From Dillenia suffruticosa (Eukaryota; Streptophyta; Magnoliopsida; Dilleniales; Dilleniaceae), in contig JAVTVX010000010.1 in assembly GCA_033439265.1 (NCBI GenBank), positions 6,324,001-6,388,000 on the forward strand: a stretch of 64,000 bases of DNA, in the 5' to 3' direction. Both the position numbers and the translations under genes were made by a program. The notes under the pieces are model-generated. The model did no database searches. It was given only the letters and a program-made list of their open reading frames with translations, and was not told the DNA's origin. Of the stretch, positions 23,530 to 35,189 are shown in pieces (the first letter of the stretch is position 1; each line of letters starts with the position of its first letter).

Positions 23530-25020
23530 TTAGCATCTCCTATAGCCCTTGAACTTGGAGAGGAGATGGATGTACTGCCCTTTCTCCACCATATATCTTA
23601 TTACTTCATGCGCCTCAGAAAGTTTTCCTGCATTCTGCAAATTACGAACCAATGTACTATACACAAGAAAATTAGGATTACAACCTCTAGACTCCATTTC
23701 CTTGAGCATCAAGCATGCCTCCTTGTACTTTCCAGTGATACATAACCCGCAGATCATAGAATTGTAGGTAAATACATTTGGTAGCTGTCCCTTGATTATC
23801 ATATCTTCAAAAAACTCTTGAGCCTTATCAAATTCTCCTGCCACAGCATACCCAGTAATCATCACAGTGTAAGCAACCACATCAGGAGTGCACCCACTCT
23901 TAATCATCTCATCAAAAAAATACTTGCATGCATCCAAGTTTCCAGCCCGACTGAGCCCATCTATCAATGTTGTGAAGTGCAGAACACTTGGATCACAACC
24001 AACTTCTTTCATGTGATTCAGAAGATTAAGTGCTGCGAGTGGTTTGTCTCCTTTTCCAAGAACACGGAGAAGAATGTTAAATGTATGGCTATCTGGGGAG
24101 AATCCACACCGGCACAATTCATCTAACAACCTGTGGAGCTGATCCAACTTCCCCAGCCTGTACTTTGCACACATAAGTATGTTGTAAGTCAGAATGTCCG
24201 GTGAAAAGCCTGCGAGGACCATTTGCTGATGCACCCACTCAATCAACCTATACTGATTTATTCCGAGAAGAGAATACAAAATTGCATTATAAGAGTGTTT
24301 AAATGGCCTAAAATTAAAAGTTTTTGATTTGATAAACCTTTCTACAACCTTCCTGGCCAAGCCAGCCTCCCCACAAGAACATATCAAAATGTTAAATGTC
24401 CTTGCAGTGGTGGGATAACCTTTCTCAACCATTTCATCAGCAATCCTCCACATTGCCTTAAACTCCTCGGAATCAGCAAAAATCTTCATAATTAAGTGAT
24501 ATGAATTAACCGTGTGTCGAAAGTTCTCCTGCTGACCAGACCAAACAAAAAACTTATAACCCAATTTAGCGCACCGATTCTTATTAGCATGATTCAACGT
24601 TTTCAAAATACCCAAAAAAACCTCCCTAACAAGAAAACCTGAAACCCTAAGATTCATCCTATCCAAAGCCAATTTAGCATCAAAACCAGGACCATCCTGA
24701 TGAAGAATATCGAGAACTCGAAAAGCATCGATTCGGGTGCTCTCGAGAAAGCTTTTTCGAAGAGAATAATTACCTGTTTCAAGGCTCTCAAAACCATCCT
24801 CAGCTCCCAAATTATCAGTTACTCTATCAGTGCCTTTATCCTCCAAATTCAAATCAAACTCAAAACCTTCACAGCTCTCCTCTATCCATTCTTCAACAGC
24901 TTTAAATCCATCATCATTTCCATCTCCATAAAAGCTACGCGTGGTGGACAATCGTGAAAATCTACAACCACAGGAAATGTTGCGAAAAGCCCTAATGCCA
25001 ACATGAATTGTAAGAGTCAT
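23530..25020 (-). CDS. P-class pentatricopeptide repeat protein, organelle-targeted
   Basis: Single-exon gene of 496 residues, the usual form for plant PPR genes; these bind organellar RNA and assist its processing, stability or translation. The N-terminus (about 1-30) is rich in Arg/Ser and poor in acids (RAFRNISCGCRFSRLSTTRS), consistent with a mitochondrial presequence. An acidic linker (about 36-85) follows. From residue 171 nine tandem 35-residue P-type repeats run to about 485, each with the pattern xxTYNxLIxxxxxxGxxxxAxxLxxxMxxxGxxPD; VVAYTVMITGYAVAGEFDKA is typical. No E, DYW or SMR domain is present, so an RNA-editing role is not suggested. Overall layout resembles the Arabidopsis At1g55630/At3g60050 group. 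The start at 25020 is the first in-frame ATG and includes the presequence. Confidence 0.92.
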   Translation of the reverse strand: MTLTIHVGIRAFRNISCGCRFSRLSTTRSFYGDGNDDGFKAVEEWIEESCEGFEFDLNLEDKGTDRVTDNLGAEDGFESLETGNYSLRKSFLESTRIDAFRVLDILHQDGPGFDAKLALDRMNLRVSGFLVREVFLGILKTLNHANKNRCAKLGYKFFVWSGQQENFRHTVNSYHLIMKIFADSEEFKAMWRIADEMVEKGYPTTARTFNILICSCGEAGLARKVVERFIKSKTFNFRPFKHSYNAILYSLLGINQYRLIEWVHQQMVLAGFSPDILTYNILMCAKYRLGKLDQLHRLLDELCRCGFSPDSHTFNILLRVLGKGDKPLAALNLLNHMKEVGCDPSVLHFTTLIDGLSRAGNLDACKYFFDEMIKSGCTPDVVAYTVMITGYAVAGEFDKAQEFFEDMIIKGQLPNVFTYNSMICGLCITGKYKEACLMLKEMESRGCNPNFLVYSTLVRNLQNAGKLSEAHEVIRYMVEKGQYIHLLSKFKGYRRC

Positions 25021-25199
25021 TTCGGAATTTTATCATGAATTTACAAGTACCCATTATCTCTGAAGCCCCGAAAACGAATAAGAGACGGGCAACAGAAGGT
25101 TTAGATATGTAAATACCAAAAGATAAATGTGAAATTTGAGTTTTGGTAGAGATTCAAAGATTCCCATTAAAAAGAAGCAGTGAGAAAGCAATGAATGCG

Positions 25200-25384
25200 A
25201 AGTTTTGGCAATTCAGGGGCTATAGAGAGCGAAATGTGATCGAGGGGTTTTGAGGGTTTTTTCTTTTGTGCGTGCGTCTGTGTGTTTTTATTATTTTTTA
25301 AAGTTTTGGTGATTCAGTGGGCTTAGAGAGCGAAATGCGATCGAGGGGGTTTTTGAGGGTTTTGTGTGTGTGTGTTTTTATTGG
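25200..25384. repeat. About 100-bp tandem duplication in the PPR gene leader/promoter
   Basis: Copy one (about 25200-25290) and copy two (about 25301-25384) share AGTTTTGG, ATTCAG, TAGAGAGCGAAATG, GATCGAGGGG and a GTGTGTTTTTATT end. They lie 180-360 bp upstream of the PPR start codon, so they probably fall in its 5' leader or core promoter. Confidence 0.75.
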
Positions 25385-25684
25385 ATCAACAGGTAGATTC
25401 ATTTAATTAATCTAAAGATTGATTCTTCTAATTTTTTTTTATTTTAATTTTTTTAAGGTTTAAAGTATTCGAATATTCAATTCAAAAAATTTTGGGTGTG
25501 TGCGTGTGTACACGAGCGAGAGTGTAGAGAGAGAATTGGGCGAGACTGAGGAAACTGTTTCCAGAAGAGACGACTTGCCGTCTTTTTACCTGCAGATGTT
25601 CCGAACACAGGCCCAAATATTGTCGAGGCCTAGTCCAACGGCAAATCCGTTTCTTTTCCTTAATTTATTTTTTTTTGTTTTTTA

Positions 25685-25850
25685 CCGTCGACATCTAAAA
25701 TTGATTTAAAAAATCCGAGTCGAATATTATGAAATTTATTTTAGAAATTAATTCTTTTAAATCTTTTTTCGTCATTCTTAATATTCGAACTTAAGATCTC
25801 TTATTAAGAGGTAGAGTATCCAACCACTCAATCCAAAAGAGTTTGATTTA
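25685..25850 (-). mobile_element. tRNA-derived SINE
   Basis: Minus strand: box-A-like TTGAGTGGTTGGATA, box-B-like GATCTTAAGTTCGAA, the body with AAAGATTTAAAAGAATTAATTTC, then CGACTCGGATTTTTTAAATC. It is the best tRNA-like head among the copies (TGAGTGG and GTTCGAA are near consensus). It lies some 370 bp before the outer CACTA end and is not part of it. Confidence 0.65.
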
Positions 25851-25879
25851 TTTATTTATTTATTAATTTTTATGACCAA

Positions 25880-26040
25880 TAAATATCCGAAACACTAATT
25901 CAGTTCAAATATTATTGGATTCAATTTAAAAAAATTCTCTCAGTATAATTTTTTCAATTTCTAAGTTTCAAACTTTTGATGTAGTTAAGAATTTAGCATT
26001 CTTATTTATCAAACCGATTATTCATCGGTTTTTCTTTTCA
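25880..26040 (-). mobile_element. Second SINE copy, diverged
   Basis: Minus strand: head CGGTTTGATAAATAAGAATG, then AGTTTGAAACTTAG, ACTGAGAGAATTTTTT and the tail GAACTGAATTAGTGTTTCGG ATATTTATTGGTC. It has the same layout as the tandem pair at 17.2-17.8 kb. It sits back to back with the preceding SINE, in the same orientation. Confidence 0.5.
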
Positions 26041-26216
26041 TTTCTTATTTTAAGGGGAAAGTGTTTATATATACTTTTTTTTCCTTAAGAGAAAATTTGG
26101 ATATCTTATGGTCTCATGTCACCCACGATTTTACCTCCAAGAGTTACGAATGTTTTCTTTAATAAAATGAATTACATATTACCATCATGTTTGAAATGTT
26201 TAGAGGTGTAAATTTT

Positions 26217-26247
26217 CACTACAAAATTAGAGCGTTAAGGTGACGGT
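26217..26247 (+). repeat. Outer CACTA left terminal inverted repeat
   Basis: CACTACAAAATTAGAGCGTT followed by AAGGTGACGGT. The next bases form a small hairpin, GACGGT-CAAAA-ACCGTC. Confidence 0.9.
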
Positions 26248-26259
26248 CAAAAACCGTCT

Positions 26260-27785
26260 GCATAATTTATGAAATCCGTCAGTAATACTTTTTCCAACGG
26301 AAGCACATTCAGTTGGGTATACACCAGTCGTGATAGATATATCATGACGCTATGGACTACTGTTGGAGCATGTCACATATGTATACTGACGGAGAGATAG
26401 AGTTGGTAAAACTAGTGATATATCGTCAGTTACCATATGTTATCAGATGGTAAAACTTGTGATGGTTACCATGTGTTACCATATGTTATTACATTTATTT
26501 TTGCTTGCGATTGAGATAGAAAATATTAGAAAATGTTGATGGCTAGAAATGAGTTAGAAAATTGTATCAAATATTGACGGTTACTATTGAGTTACAAAAT
26601 TATACAAATTGTCAATGGTTGTAAAGTGTTCGTGAAATTAGTAGTTTGTATAGTCACTTATCATGCGTTAGGAGATGTTAATACTCCATCATTGGTTACC
26701 ATTGAGTTACAAAATGTTACAAAATGTTGACGGTAGAAAAGTGTTAGTAAAATTAGTATTGTATGATCGGTTCATTGAGTTACAAAATTGTGTAATATGT
26801 GGACAGTAGAAAAGTGTTACGGGCGTTATTAATTTTTATCATCGATTACTATTGAGTGACAAAATGTCACAACATATTGACATTAGAAAATGTTAGTAGA
26901 ATTAGTGACTTTATCGTCAGTTACTATGTGTTACCATATGTTACACTGTGTTACAGTCACCATGTGTTATCACATGATACAAAATGTTAACGGTGTAAAA
27001 TGTTAGTAAAATTTATGGTTTTATGGTCGATTACTATGTGTTACCATATGTTACTAGTAGTAGTATCGATTGCTATTGAGATAGAAAATATTAGAAAATA
27101 TTGACACTTACCAATGAGTTATAAAATTGTACTAAATATTGACGGTAGTCATTCAGTAATGAAATTATACATAATGTCCAGGATAAAAAAGTGTCAGTCA
27201 AATTTGTGGTTTTATAGTCACTTATCATGTATTAGAAGATCTTACTACTTCATCATCGGTTACCACTGAGTTACAAAATGGTTGTTGACGGTAGAATAGT
27301 GTTAATAAAATTTTTTATTTTAACGTCGGTTATTATTAAATTACAAAATGTTTTAAAATATTGACGATAGAAAAGTATTAGTAAAATTAATTTTTTATGA
27401 TCGGTTACTATTGAGTTACAAAATGGTACCAAATATTGACATGTGAAAAGTGTTACGAAACGTAGTTAGCATTGAGTGACAAAATACAGTTACTATGTGC
27501 TACTTTGTGTTACCATACTATGTGTTACGTTGTGTTACGTTGTGTTACGTTGTGTTACTATGTGTTACTACTTTTATGATAGACTATGGTTAGGATAAAT
27601 TACTGATTTTAATATCGCTTACTATGTTATTGGATGTTACTACTTAATTGTCGGGTTACGATTGAGTTGGGAAATGTTATTGATCTATCATCAGTTACCA
27701 CATGTTATAAAATGTTACTACTTTCATCATCGGTTACTATCGTTTACCGTGTCTTACTATGTGTTACTATGGGTTACTGGAATTA
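26260..27785. repeat. Outer CACTA left subterminal repeats
   Basis: Dense degenerate repeats of the type GTTACYATTGAGTTACAAAA, ATGTTGACGGTAGAAAAGTG and TTAGTAAAATTAGT, with many copies of GTTACNATGTGTTAC in 27480-27780. Such subterminal arrays are the binding sites for the tnpA protein in En/Spm-type elements; that role here is by analogy. The motif differs from that of the right end. Confidence 0.75.
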
Positions 27786-27794
27786 CTTCATGGA

Positions 27795-28060
27795 CTGGCG
27801 CAAGAAGGGCGCAAGCATACGTCTCACAGGGGCGGATGGGTGCAAGAAGGGCTCAGACGAGTGCAATAAGGGCTCAGACGGGCACAAGAAAGGCTCATAC
27901 GGGCGCAAGAAAGGCTCAAGTATACGCCTCACAGGGACGGACGGGCGCAAGAAGGGCTCAAGCATACGCTTCACAGGGGCCCTCGCATGATGGACAGGCG
28001 TAAGCATATGCCTCACAGGGACCCGTGCATGCATGCCGGGTGTAAAAAAATACCATGCAT
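27795..28060. repeat. GC-rich degenerate tandem array in outer element
   Basis: Units of about 24-34 bp built from GGGCGCAAGAAGGGCTCA and AAGCATACGCCTCACAGGG. The GC content is far above the flanks. The overlapping open frames (27634-28034, all three frames) are by-products of the repeat; no protein is supported. Confidence 0.75.
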
Positions 28061-28069
28061 GTCAGAGCG

Positions 28070-30247
28070 ATTACTTCGTTATTTTTTATTTTAAAAATAT
28101 TATTATTAAAATAAATATATCTTGATTATTATCAAATTAAATAATGTAATGATATAAAATTAGTTATCACCACCACATGATTTAAGTGTCTATAAAAAAA
28201 TGACAAAAATATTATAAATTTAAACAGAATTGTATTAACATACCAAGAATGAGCAGTACATTACATTGAGTAATAGATATAAGACCAAGAGGAAAGAAAG
28301 ATTCTTGTTCCACAATAACATGTCTGTCTTGTACTATTAGTAAGAGGGTGAAACAAAAATGAAACAAAAAATATCTCTTAGTGAAACCCAAAATGAAACA
28401 AAAAACGTTTATTTTATCGCAAAAATATTACCATTACAATTTGGAAGTTACAATCCCACCATATTTCCAAAACTAAACAAAGCAGTGAGCAACAAGTTTA
28501 TGTCAAACTTTCTTCCTGTCAATAAAAAAATGAATAAAAAAGTGAAGTTAATACAATCATATAGTAACATTATAAAAAATATAAAAAATGGTTAAAAAAG
28601 AAAATATTACCCGTAGGATTAACTTTGGTATCTTCATTTGTCATGGCAGCATACGTTGTTGTGATTTAATTTATTCATTTCAACCAGCATATGTTGTCCT
28701 TTTTCTAAATCCCAAATATCTTGACAGCATGTTGGACCTCTACATTTCTTCGCAACTACTGTCATTCGTTTATTAATGAATATCGAGATTGAAATTAATA
28801 TAAATGCTGTCATTCGTTTAATTTGAAATTTATATAAAATTATCTAATGTGAATAAATAATAAAAATTCCTCCATTTTTCTTTGAAATTTTATTGGTTCA
28901 TATAATATTGATGATAAGATGTTTTGTTTAAATATTACTCTTATTTATGTAACTTATTATATAAAATTGATAATAGAAGTGGCATGCCAATGTTAAATTA
29001 AATGTATCTATAATAGTTGTATATATTAATAATATAATAGTAATTTATAATAAAATAGTAATTGTAATTAAAAAAAGTACTAATATACTAGAACAAGATT
29101 ATATAATAAATAGTAATATACGGATAATAGTAATATATAGTAATAGATAATAATACATTGACACTCCAACAAATATAAACTAGTATGGTAATGTATATTA
29201 ATATATAATAATATATAGTAGTATGTAATACTACTATGTAATAGTGATAGTTATTTAATACTAAGTATATAGTAATTGTAATTAAAAAATACACTATAGA
29301 TTATAATATATAGTAATATATAGTAACACATAGTAACGTTGTAATATATAGTAATATATAGTAACAGATTGTAATAAATAGTAATAGATTGTAATATATA
29401 GTAACATGTAGTAATATTAATAACATGTGTATATAAAATTATCGATTGGTTTACGGTTGATAATTAATATTTTTTCTTTAATTTTGAAAAAATTTTCGAC
29501 GGAAATTAATACTAATCAATATTATATTATATAATATTCTTAATAAATTATGTAATAGATAATATATCATTATCTAAAGTAATAATACATTTAAAATTTC
29601 AAGATTTGATACAATGCGATTTGGAGATTTGGTACATATGATTTGTTACTATAATTTATCACTTGTTACATGATATCTTGCCATCCAAAAATTGAATATT
29701 TGTCGATACAAATTTAATAAATACATTAACCTTGCCAATAGATGGTTAGTAATTAATGAAATAACATATGAAATAGATTGTGACTTTTGATCTGAATTTT
29801 TGGGCTAAAAAAAAGAAATAGAAAAAGAAGGAAATATGGTGTTGACGCCAATGTTCGTGCCAAGAAGCTTGTTCATATGAACATATCAGAAAATTAAGAT
29901 TAAATAAGTACAAAGTATTTGTAGCCATATTTTGCTATTTAAAAAAGTTTTTGGTTTGTAAACAGACTATTGTAATTTGGCATTCAATCAAACTCGATTT
30001 TTTTGATTGTCTTGATAATTGTCATCTTCATAATTAGTAATTGTCATATTCATAATTGGATAAACTTTTTTTGTAATTTGTTATTAAATAAATATAGTAT
30101 TAAAAAATAGTTAATAATAATAATATAGTATTATTTAATCATTAAATATCAAATATTGTAAATTACACTAATTGAGCAATGTTTGATGTATATTGCAGTT
30201 GTTCGATCCAACTTTACTTTCCTCACTTAATCTTAACATTATCATTA
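28070..30247. other. Outer CACTA left interior, AT-rich
   Basis: No coding gene recognised. At about 29090-29430 there are many TAGTAATATATAGTAAC words, which look like further worn subterminal units (GTTACTATATATTACTA in reverse). Frames at 28359-28776 are low-complexity and unsupported. Confidence 0.5.
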
Positions 30248-30262
30248 CACTACAAAAAAAAC
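30248..30262 (+). repeat. Inner CACTA left terminal inverted repeat
   Basis: CACTACAAAAAAAAC, identical to the reverse complement of the right end at 53444-53458; preceded by TTA. Confidence 0.92.
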
Positions 30263-30990
30263 CCATTTTAGCGACGGATTTAGGGACAAAAAACTCAGAA
30301 AAATTCGTCGCTAAAATTTTTAGCGACGAAATTTGCGACAAAACAATTTTCGTCGCTAATGACGCGTCGCAAAAATTTAGCGACAAAATCGGCGGATTCG
30401 TCGCAAATTTAGGGACAAAAATATTTTCGTCGCTAAAATCCGTCGCTAATTTAGCGACAAAATTATTTGTCGCTAAAATCCGTCGCTAATTTAGCTACAA
30501 AAAAGTTTTCGTTCCTAAAACTTTGTCGCTATATTAGCGACAAAAATTATTGGTCGCCAAAATCCGTGGCCAAATTAGCAACAAAAATATTTGTCGCTAA
30601 AATTCGTCGCTAATTTGGTATAACAATTCGTCGCCAAAGTTTTGGGACGGATAAGGTTCGTCGCTAAAAACCGTCGCTAATTTAGCTTCAAAAAAGTTTT
30701 CGTCCCTAAAAGTTGTTAGCGACAAAAATATTTCGTCGACAAAATCTGTGGCCAATTTAGCAACAAAAATATTTGTCGCTAAAATTCGTCGCGAATTTGG
30801 CTATAACAATCCGTCGCCAAGATTTTGGGCCAAGATTTTGGGACGGATAAGTTTTGTCGCTAAAATTCGTCGCTAATTTGACTATAACAATTCGTCGCCA
30901 AGATTTTGGGACGGATAAGTTTTGTCGTTAAAATCCGTCGCTAAATTTAAAAACGGAAAAATTTTATAAAGTTTAGCGACGAATTTCTTT
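30263..30990. repeat. Inner CACTA left subterminal repeats
   Basis: About fifteen imperfect units of roughly 40-60 bp combining TTAGCGACAAAA, TTTGTCGCTAAAA and TCCGTCGCTAATTTAGC, many of them short inverted pairs. Later units (30600-30960) form a longer repeat with TATAACAATTCGTCGCC and TTTTGGGACGGATAAG. The open frame across 30193-30489 is a by-product. Confidence 0.85.
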
Positions 30991-31458
30991 TAGGAGATTT
31001 CTTCTACGAATTTTTTTTCCATATTTTTTTGGCTAAATTTGGCCGCGACGGATTTTAATAAAAAATAAATTGTGTTTTTTGGCCTATTAATTAAAAAAAT
31101 GTTATCCATATTATTTACAATCCAACCAATATCTCATCAATATCCATTTCAACTAATAAACCATAAAAAAAAATTCATTGCAACCAAAATATATATAGAA
31201 CTCCAAAATGAAATGTCAAACATCATAATATATAATTAATAGTTGCACTACACTGCAATCAAATAAATAATATAAAAATAGTGAAATATAAAACATCCAG
31301 ATAATATAACACCGACCACCACTAACACCAAGTCGTTATCTTGATCTTCATCCACAACTCATTATCTCACTAGGTCTTCATTTAATCGGAAGGAGGGGGG
31401 GAAAGAAGGGTCAGTCATTTTCTGGTCTTCATTTCATCAGGAGGGGGGCAAAGAAGGG

Positions 31459-34400
31459 TCAGTCATTCTGGTCTTCGTCTGGGTCATCAGCAGGCAAAGA
31501 AGGGGGAACGTGACTCTGACTCTGTGACGGAAGAAATTGACTTGCATCCAAATTGAGGTGCTGTAAAATAAGTCTTTGTGTTACCTCAAGTGATTGTCTG
31601 ATTTCTTTGATTTCTTCATCTTTTTTTGCAAGTTGCGCTTTGATTTCTTCGTCTTTCAATGCAAGTTGTGTTTTGAGGTCATGTACTTCTTTATCTAGTT
31701 GCATTTCTTTTCTTGAAGCCATGGTAGAAGATGGACATATAGAAGATGGACCTGGTGTGTACATTCTGCTCAATGATCCCATCCCAAGAATTCTTCCCCT
31801 TTTTATCCCACCAGATGCCTCTAACCACAAAGCCATACTATCGACAGATGGCTCAGATAAGGGATCATGATCACTACTTGAATTCGTCAACAAAAGTTCA
31901 TTATATTTTTCCTGTATTAAGAAAAAACAAGTTATGAATAAGTAAATCATTGATGATAGAATTGATAGAAAAAAAAGTTGTTGCATTGATGCCATCGCCT
32001 CTGAAGCAGAGCTACTATACTATACCAAGAAAGAGAAAGAGAACTTAACTCATTCTATAATCATATATAATGATAGACAAAACTATGGTGAAATTTATTT
32101 TAGGAGTAAATTATATAAAAAATTCAAATTTATCAGTGTAACAAAATCTTATTATACAAAAAAATATATTAATTAAAAGAATAATTTGCACCGGTTGATG
32201 GGTTGGTAGCTATGCTAAGAAAAAAAATTATAGAAATTTAAGGTTCGATTGACTCATTCATAACACATTAGACATTATACTAACAATTATACTAACAATT
32301 TGACAATAACACTAACTTTTGCAACCATATTTTGCAACCATATTAAATGACCACTTGACAATAACACTAACTTATACGAAAAAATTATCTCAAATGGTTG
32401 TTTTGGTTCTGATGCAAATTTTGGTTTGATATGATTTTTTTAGTTTCATTGATTTTTACCCATTTTTACTATTCTTTTCATAGTTTCATTTCAATAGTGG
32501 TGTTAAAATTAGAAAAAAATCAATTACATGTGGTTCGGTGCTCCTTATTTGAAAATTTGAGTTTGTCTAATTAAATAAATCCCATATATATACACGATGC
32601 TACCAGGTCATTTTCAAAGCAATAAATCAATAATAAATAAATAAATTAAAAAGTCAAAAGAAAAAGTATAATATAAACAATGTTGCTAGAGAGGCTTATC
32701 CCCACGGCCAAAAAGAAATATGAATTGGTGAATTGGATCTGAATTGGTGATTGGTGAATTGGTGTGTCCGGTATGAGTTTTTTCTCACAATAACTTACTG
32801 TTCTAATTAACTTAGTGAGAACTTACTGTACTATTTTTAACATAGACCCCACACCTATATATTATTGTCAATGCACCACTTTTTTATCTTACAAAATTGG
32901 TAAAATAAACAGTCGAGAGAGAGAGAGACAGATTCCATTTTTTATATGTACAAGAAAATTACACAATATCCAGGTCTTTGATATGTACAAGAAAATGAGA
33001 CAAGATAAAGGATAATATAAAGGATAAAGTGAAAGAGAATATGTTCCAGTCTCAAATATAATTGATTTGGGAGTAATATAATTGATTTGGGAGTTTATAA
33101 TGATTATTTTTCAAGTGAGCTAGGGATCGACAAAATTGTTCCAAACCGGGACTTGTGTAGCTAATTTTGAGTGTCAATTATATGAAAGAAAGGAATCAGT
33201 AATAAATTTATTAGGAGAATCACAAGTTTTTATATAATTCATGAAATGATAACATGTTAATATTCTGGATTCAGCAAAGCTAATGAATTGAACCAAACTT
33301 TGATGGGAAAAACCACAACAAAATATGTCATTTTCTTTGGTCATTTTCACAAAGGGAAGAGCCAAAAATCAATCTATCCATCTACACTTCGATACATTTA
33401 CATTAACCTATGGAAACAGAAAGATATTTGAGAGAAATGATGAGACCCAAACTTATAATTATCACTTCCTAGTTCCAAATCTGTAGGTTAGCCTATAAAA
33501 TTTCTCATTACCATTAGCAATGGGAATCCATCAGCCAACACTAAAATACCAACACCAGCCAACACTAAAATACCAACACCAACATACCGAAATGTCATTT
33601 CCTCCTTTTCTCTGATAAGATTCTATAGATGCAAAATCGAAAAGCAATTACTTTGATTAATAAAAATCAAAATTAAAATGTATGCTTGGGAGTGAAGACC
33701 ATTTACATTATATCATATTGTATTAAAAAAGGAAGGAAAAAATAGATGCATGTATATTTATCGTGCAAGAGAAGGAGAAATCTAGGCCTATGGAATTGTA
33801 ATTTTAATTGTCAAAGTTTCAATTACATACCGATATTACTTTTGCTCTCTCCCCGCTCCAAGTGTTGTCCTTCTTTTGAAATGTTCGCTCAAAAGTGTCG
33901 ATATATGATGGCTCAAATCCCTTTTCCTTGGCCTAAAAAAAATTTAAAAAAGAATCATTAAAGTTAACAATAATAATGAAATAGTAAAAAAGAAATAAAT
34001 GAATTAAATCAAAATATAAGTGTCTGAAATAGTTACCAATCTTTTTCTATGTTCATCCACATTGATTGATCCCCCTGCGTAAGTGGCAGACGCTTGCCCG
34101 GAGTTACAAGATCTATTCCTTTTATTCTGCTCACTTCTTTTTTTGCTATCGTCCGACTCCCAAATTGCCAACATTCTTTGCCAATTTTCCTCCATGATGC
34201 AATTTGGTTTCTTCCGATTTGTTTTGGCTTTATTGATCACATTTCGAATGTGATCACCAGCTTTTTTTTTTAAATTTCTTCTTATCTCAGTCTCTTCTGA
34301 TTCAGCCCAACTAAACCTCCGCTGCAATAAAGAAAGAAACAATTATCTTAATTAAGGTAAAAATTTTAATGAATGTATAAATTTTAAGATAAAATTTACC

Positions 34401-34840
34401 TTAAATTCTCTCCACCATAATTCCTTTGTTTCATTCTCCGTGCTTGTGTTATTCATTGATATCCCTCCCCAATGATTATTAACAATTTTATTTATAATAC
34501 GCACCACATATATTGGGTCTGAGAATCTATATGTAAACAATTTTTTTTATGAGCAATGATAAATAATTAAGTTAAATTAAAGAACCATATATATAAATAA
34601 AATAAACAAATGAAGTAAAATTTTAAAATTAAATACTTACGAATCTCCACAAGCTGATATGAAGTTTCGCTCTATACTTGTATCCCCCACATCATTTGAT
34701 TGTTGCACAGAAGGTGAAGGTGCAACTGATGGGACTGAAGCAGAAGGACATGGGGAAGGGGACGGCGAAGGGGAAGGATAAGGGGAAGTGCTTGATCTTC
34801 CTTGTGAAGTTCAAACATGTCCTCCACGTTTATACTAATA
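31459..34840 (-). CDS. tnpA-like protein, Ptta/En/Spm plant transposase family
   Basis: Second gene of the inner CACTA. Exons read on the minus strand with GT-AG junctions and continuous phase: about 34840-34641, 34526-34400, 34321-34037, 33932-33831 and 31911-31459 (last intron 1.9 kb). The first exon codes a Ser/Pro-rich stretch (PYPSPSPSPSPCPSASVPS). Then comes the family core: NNHWGGISMN, ELWWREFK, RRFSWAESEETEIRRNLKKK, KKRSEQNKRNR and YAGGSINVDEHRKRL. The last exon carries a coiled coil (EIKAQLAKKDEEIKEIRQSL) and an acidic end. In En/Spm the matching protein binds subterminal repeats and aids excision. The 5' end is uncertain: the Ser/Pro frame meets a TGA at about 34814, so either a further upstream exon splices in nearby or the gene is broken there. 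Confidence 0.72.
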
Positions 34841-35189
34841 AGCATAAATGTTAAACAAATGACAAAAATAACAATTGCATGTTTTAACGATAAATAAGAA
34901 AGGGCATGAAAAACTTACCATATTCAAACTTTTGTAACCGATAAAATGTTATCAAGAGTCCAACTACTAAATCGAAATAATCTACAAAAAAAAAAACAAA
35001 GTATTAGGTTTGGACGCGAACATCGTTTAAAATTAGAGAAATACAAAATTAGTGATTGATAAAAGCAAAAGTAAATGTGTGGATAAATAAATAAATGATG
35101 TATAATAAAGATAATTATATCATAAGGAAGCAAATTGAAATGTATTACATTGAGCATATCTATGTGTACAAAACTAAACTTACCCGGTT

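Noticed and set aside
27634..28034. Three overlapping frames with repeated Lys/Gly/Arg peptides
   Set aside because: By-products of the GC-rich repeat at 27795-28060.
30193..30489. 98-codon plus-strand frame
   Set aside because: Runs through the inner CACTA left terminus and its subterminal repeats; repetitive peptide.
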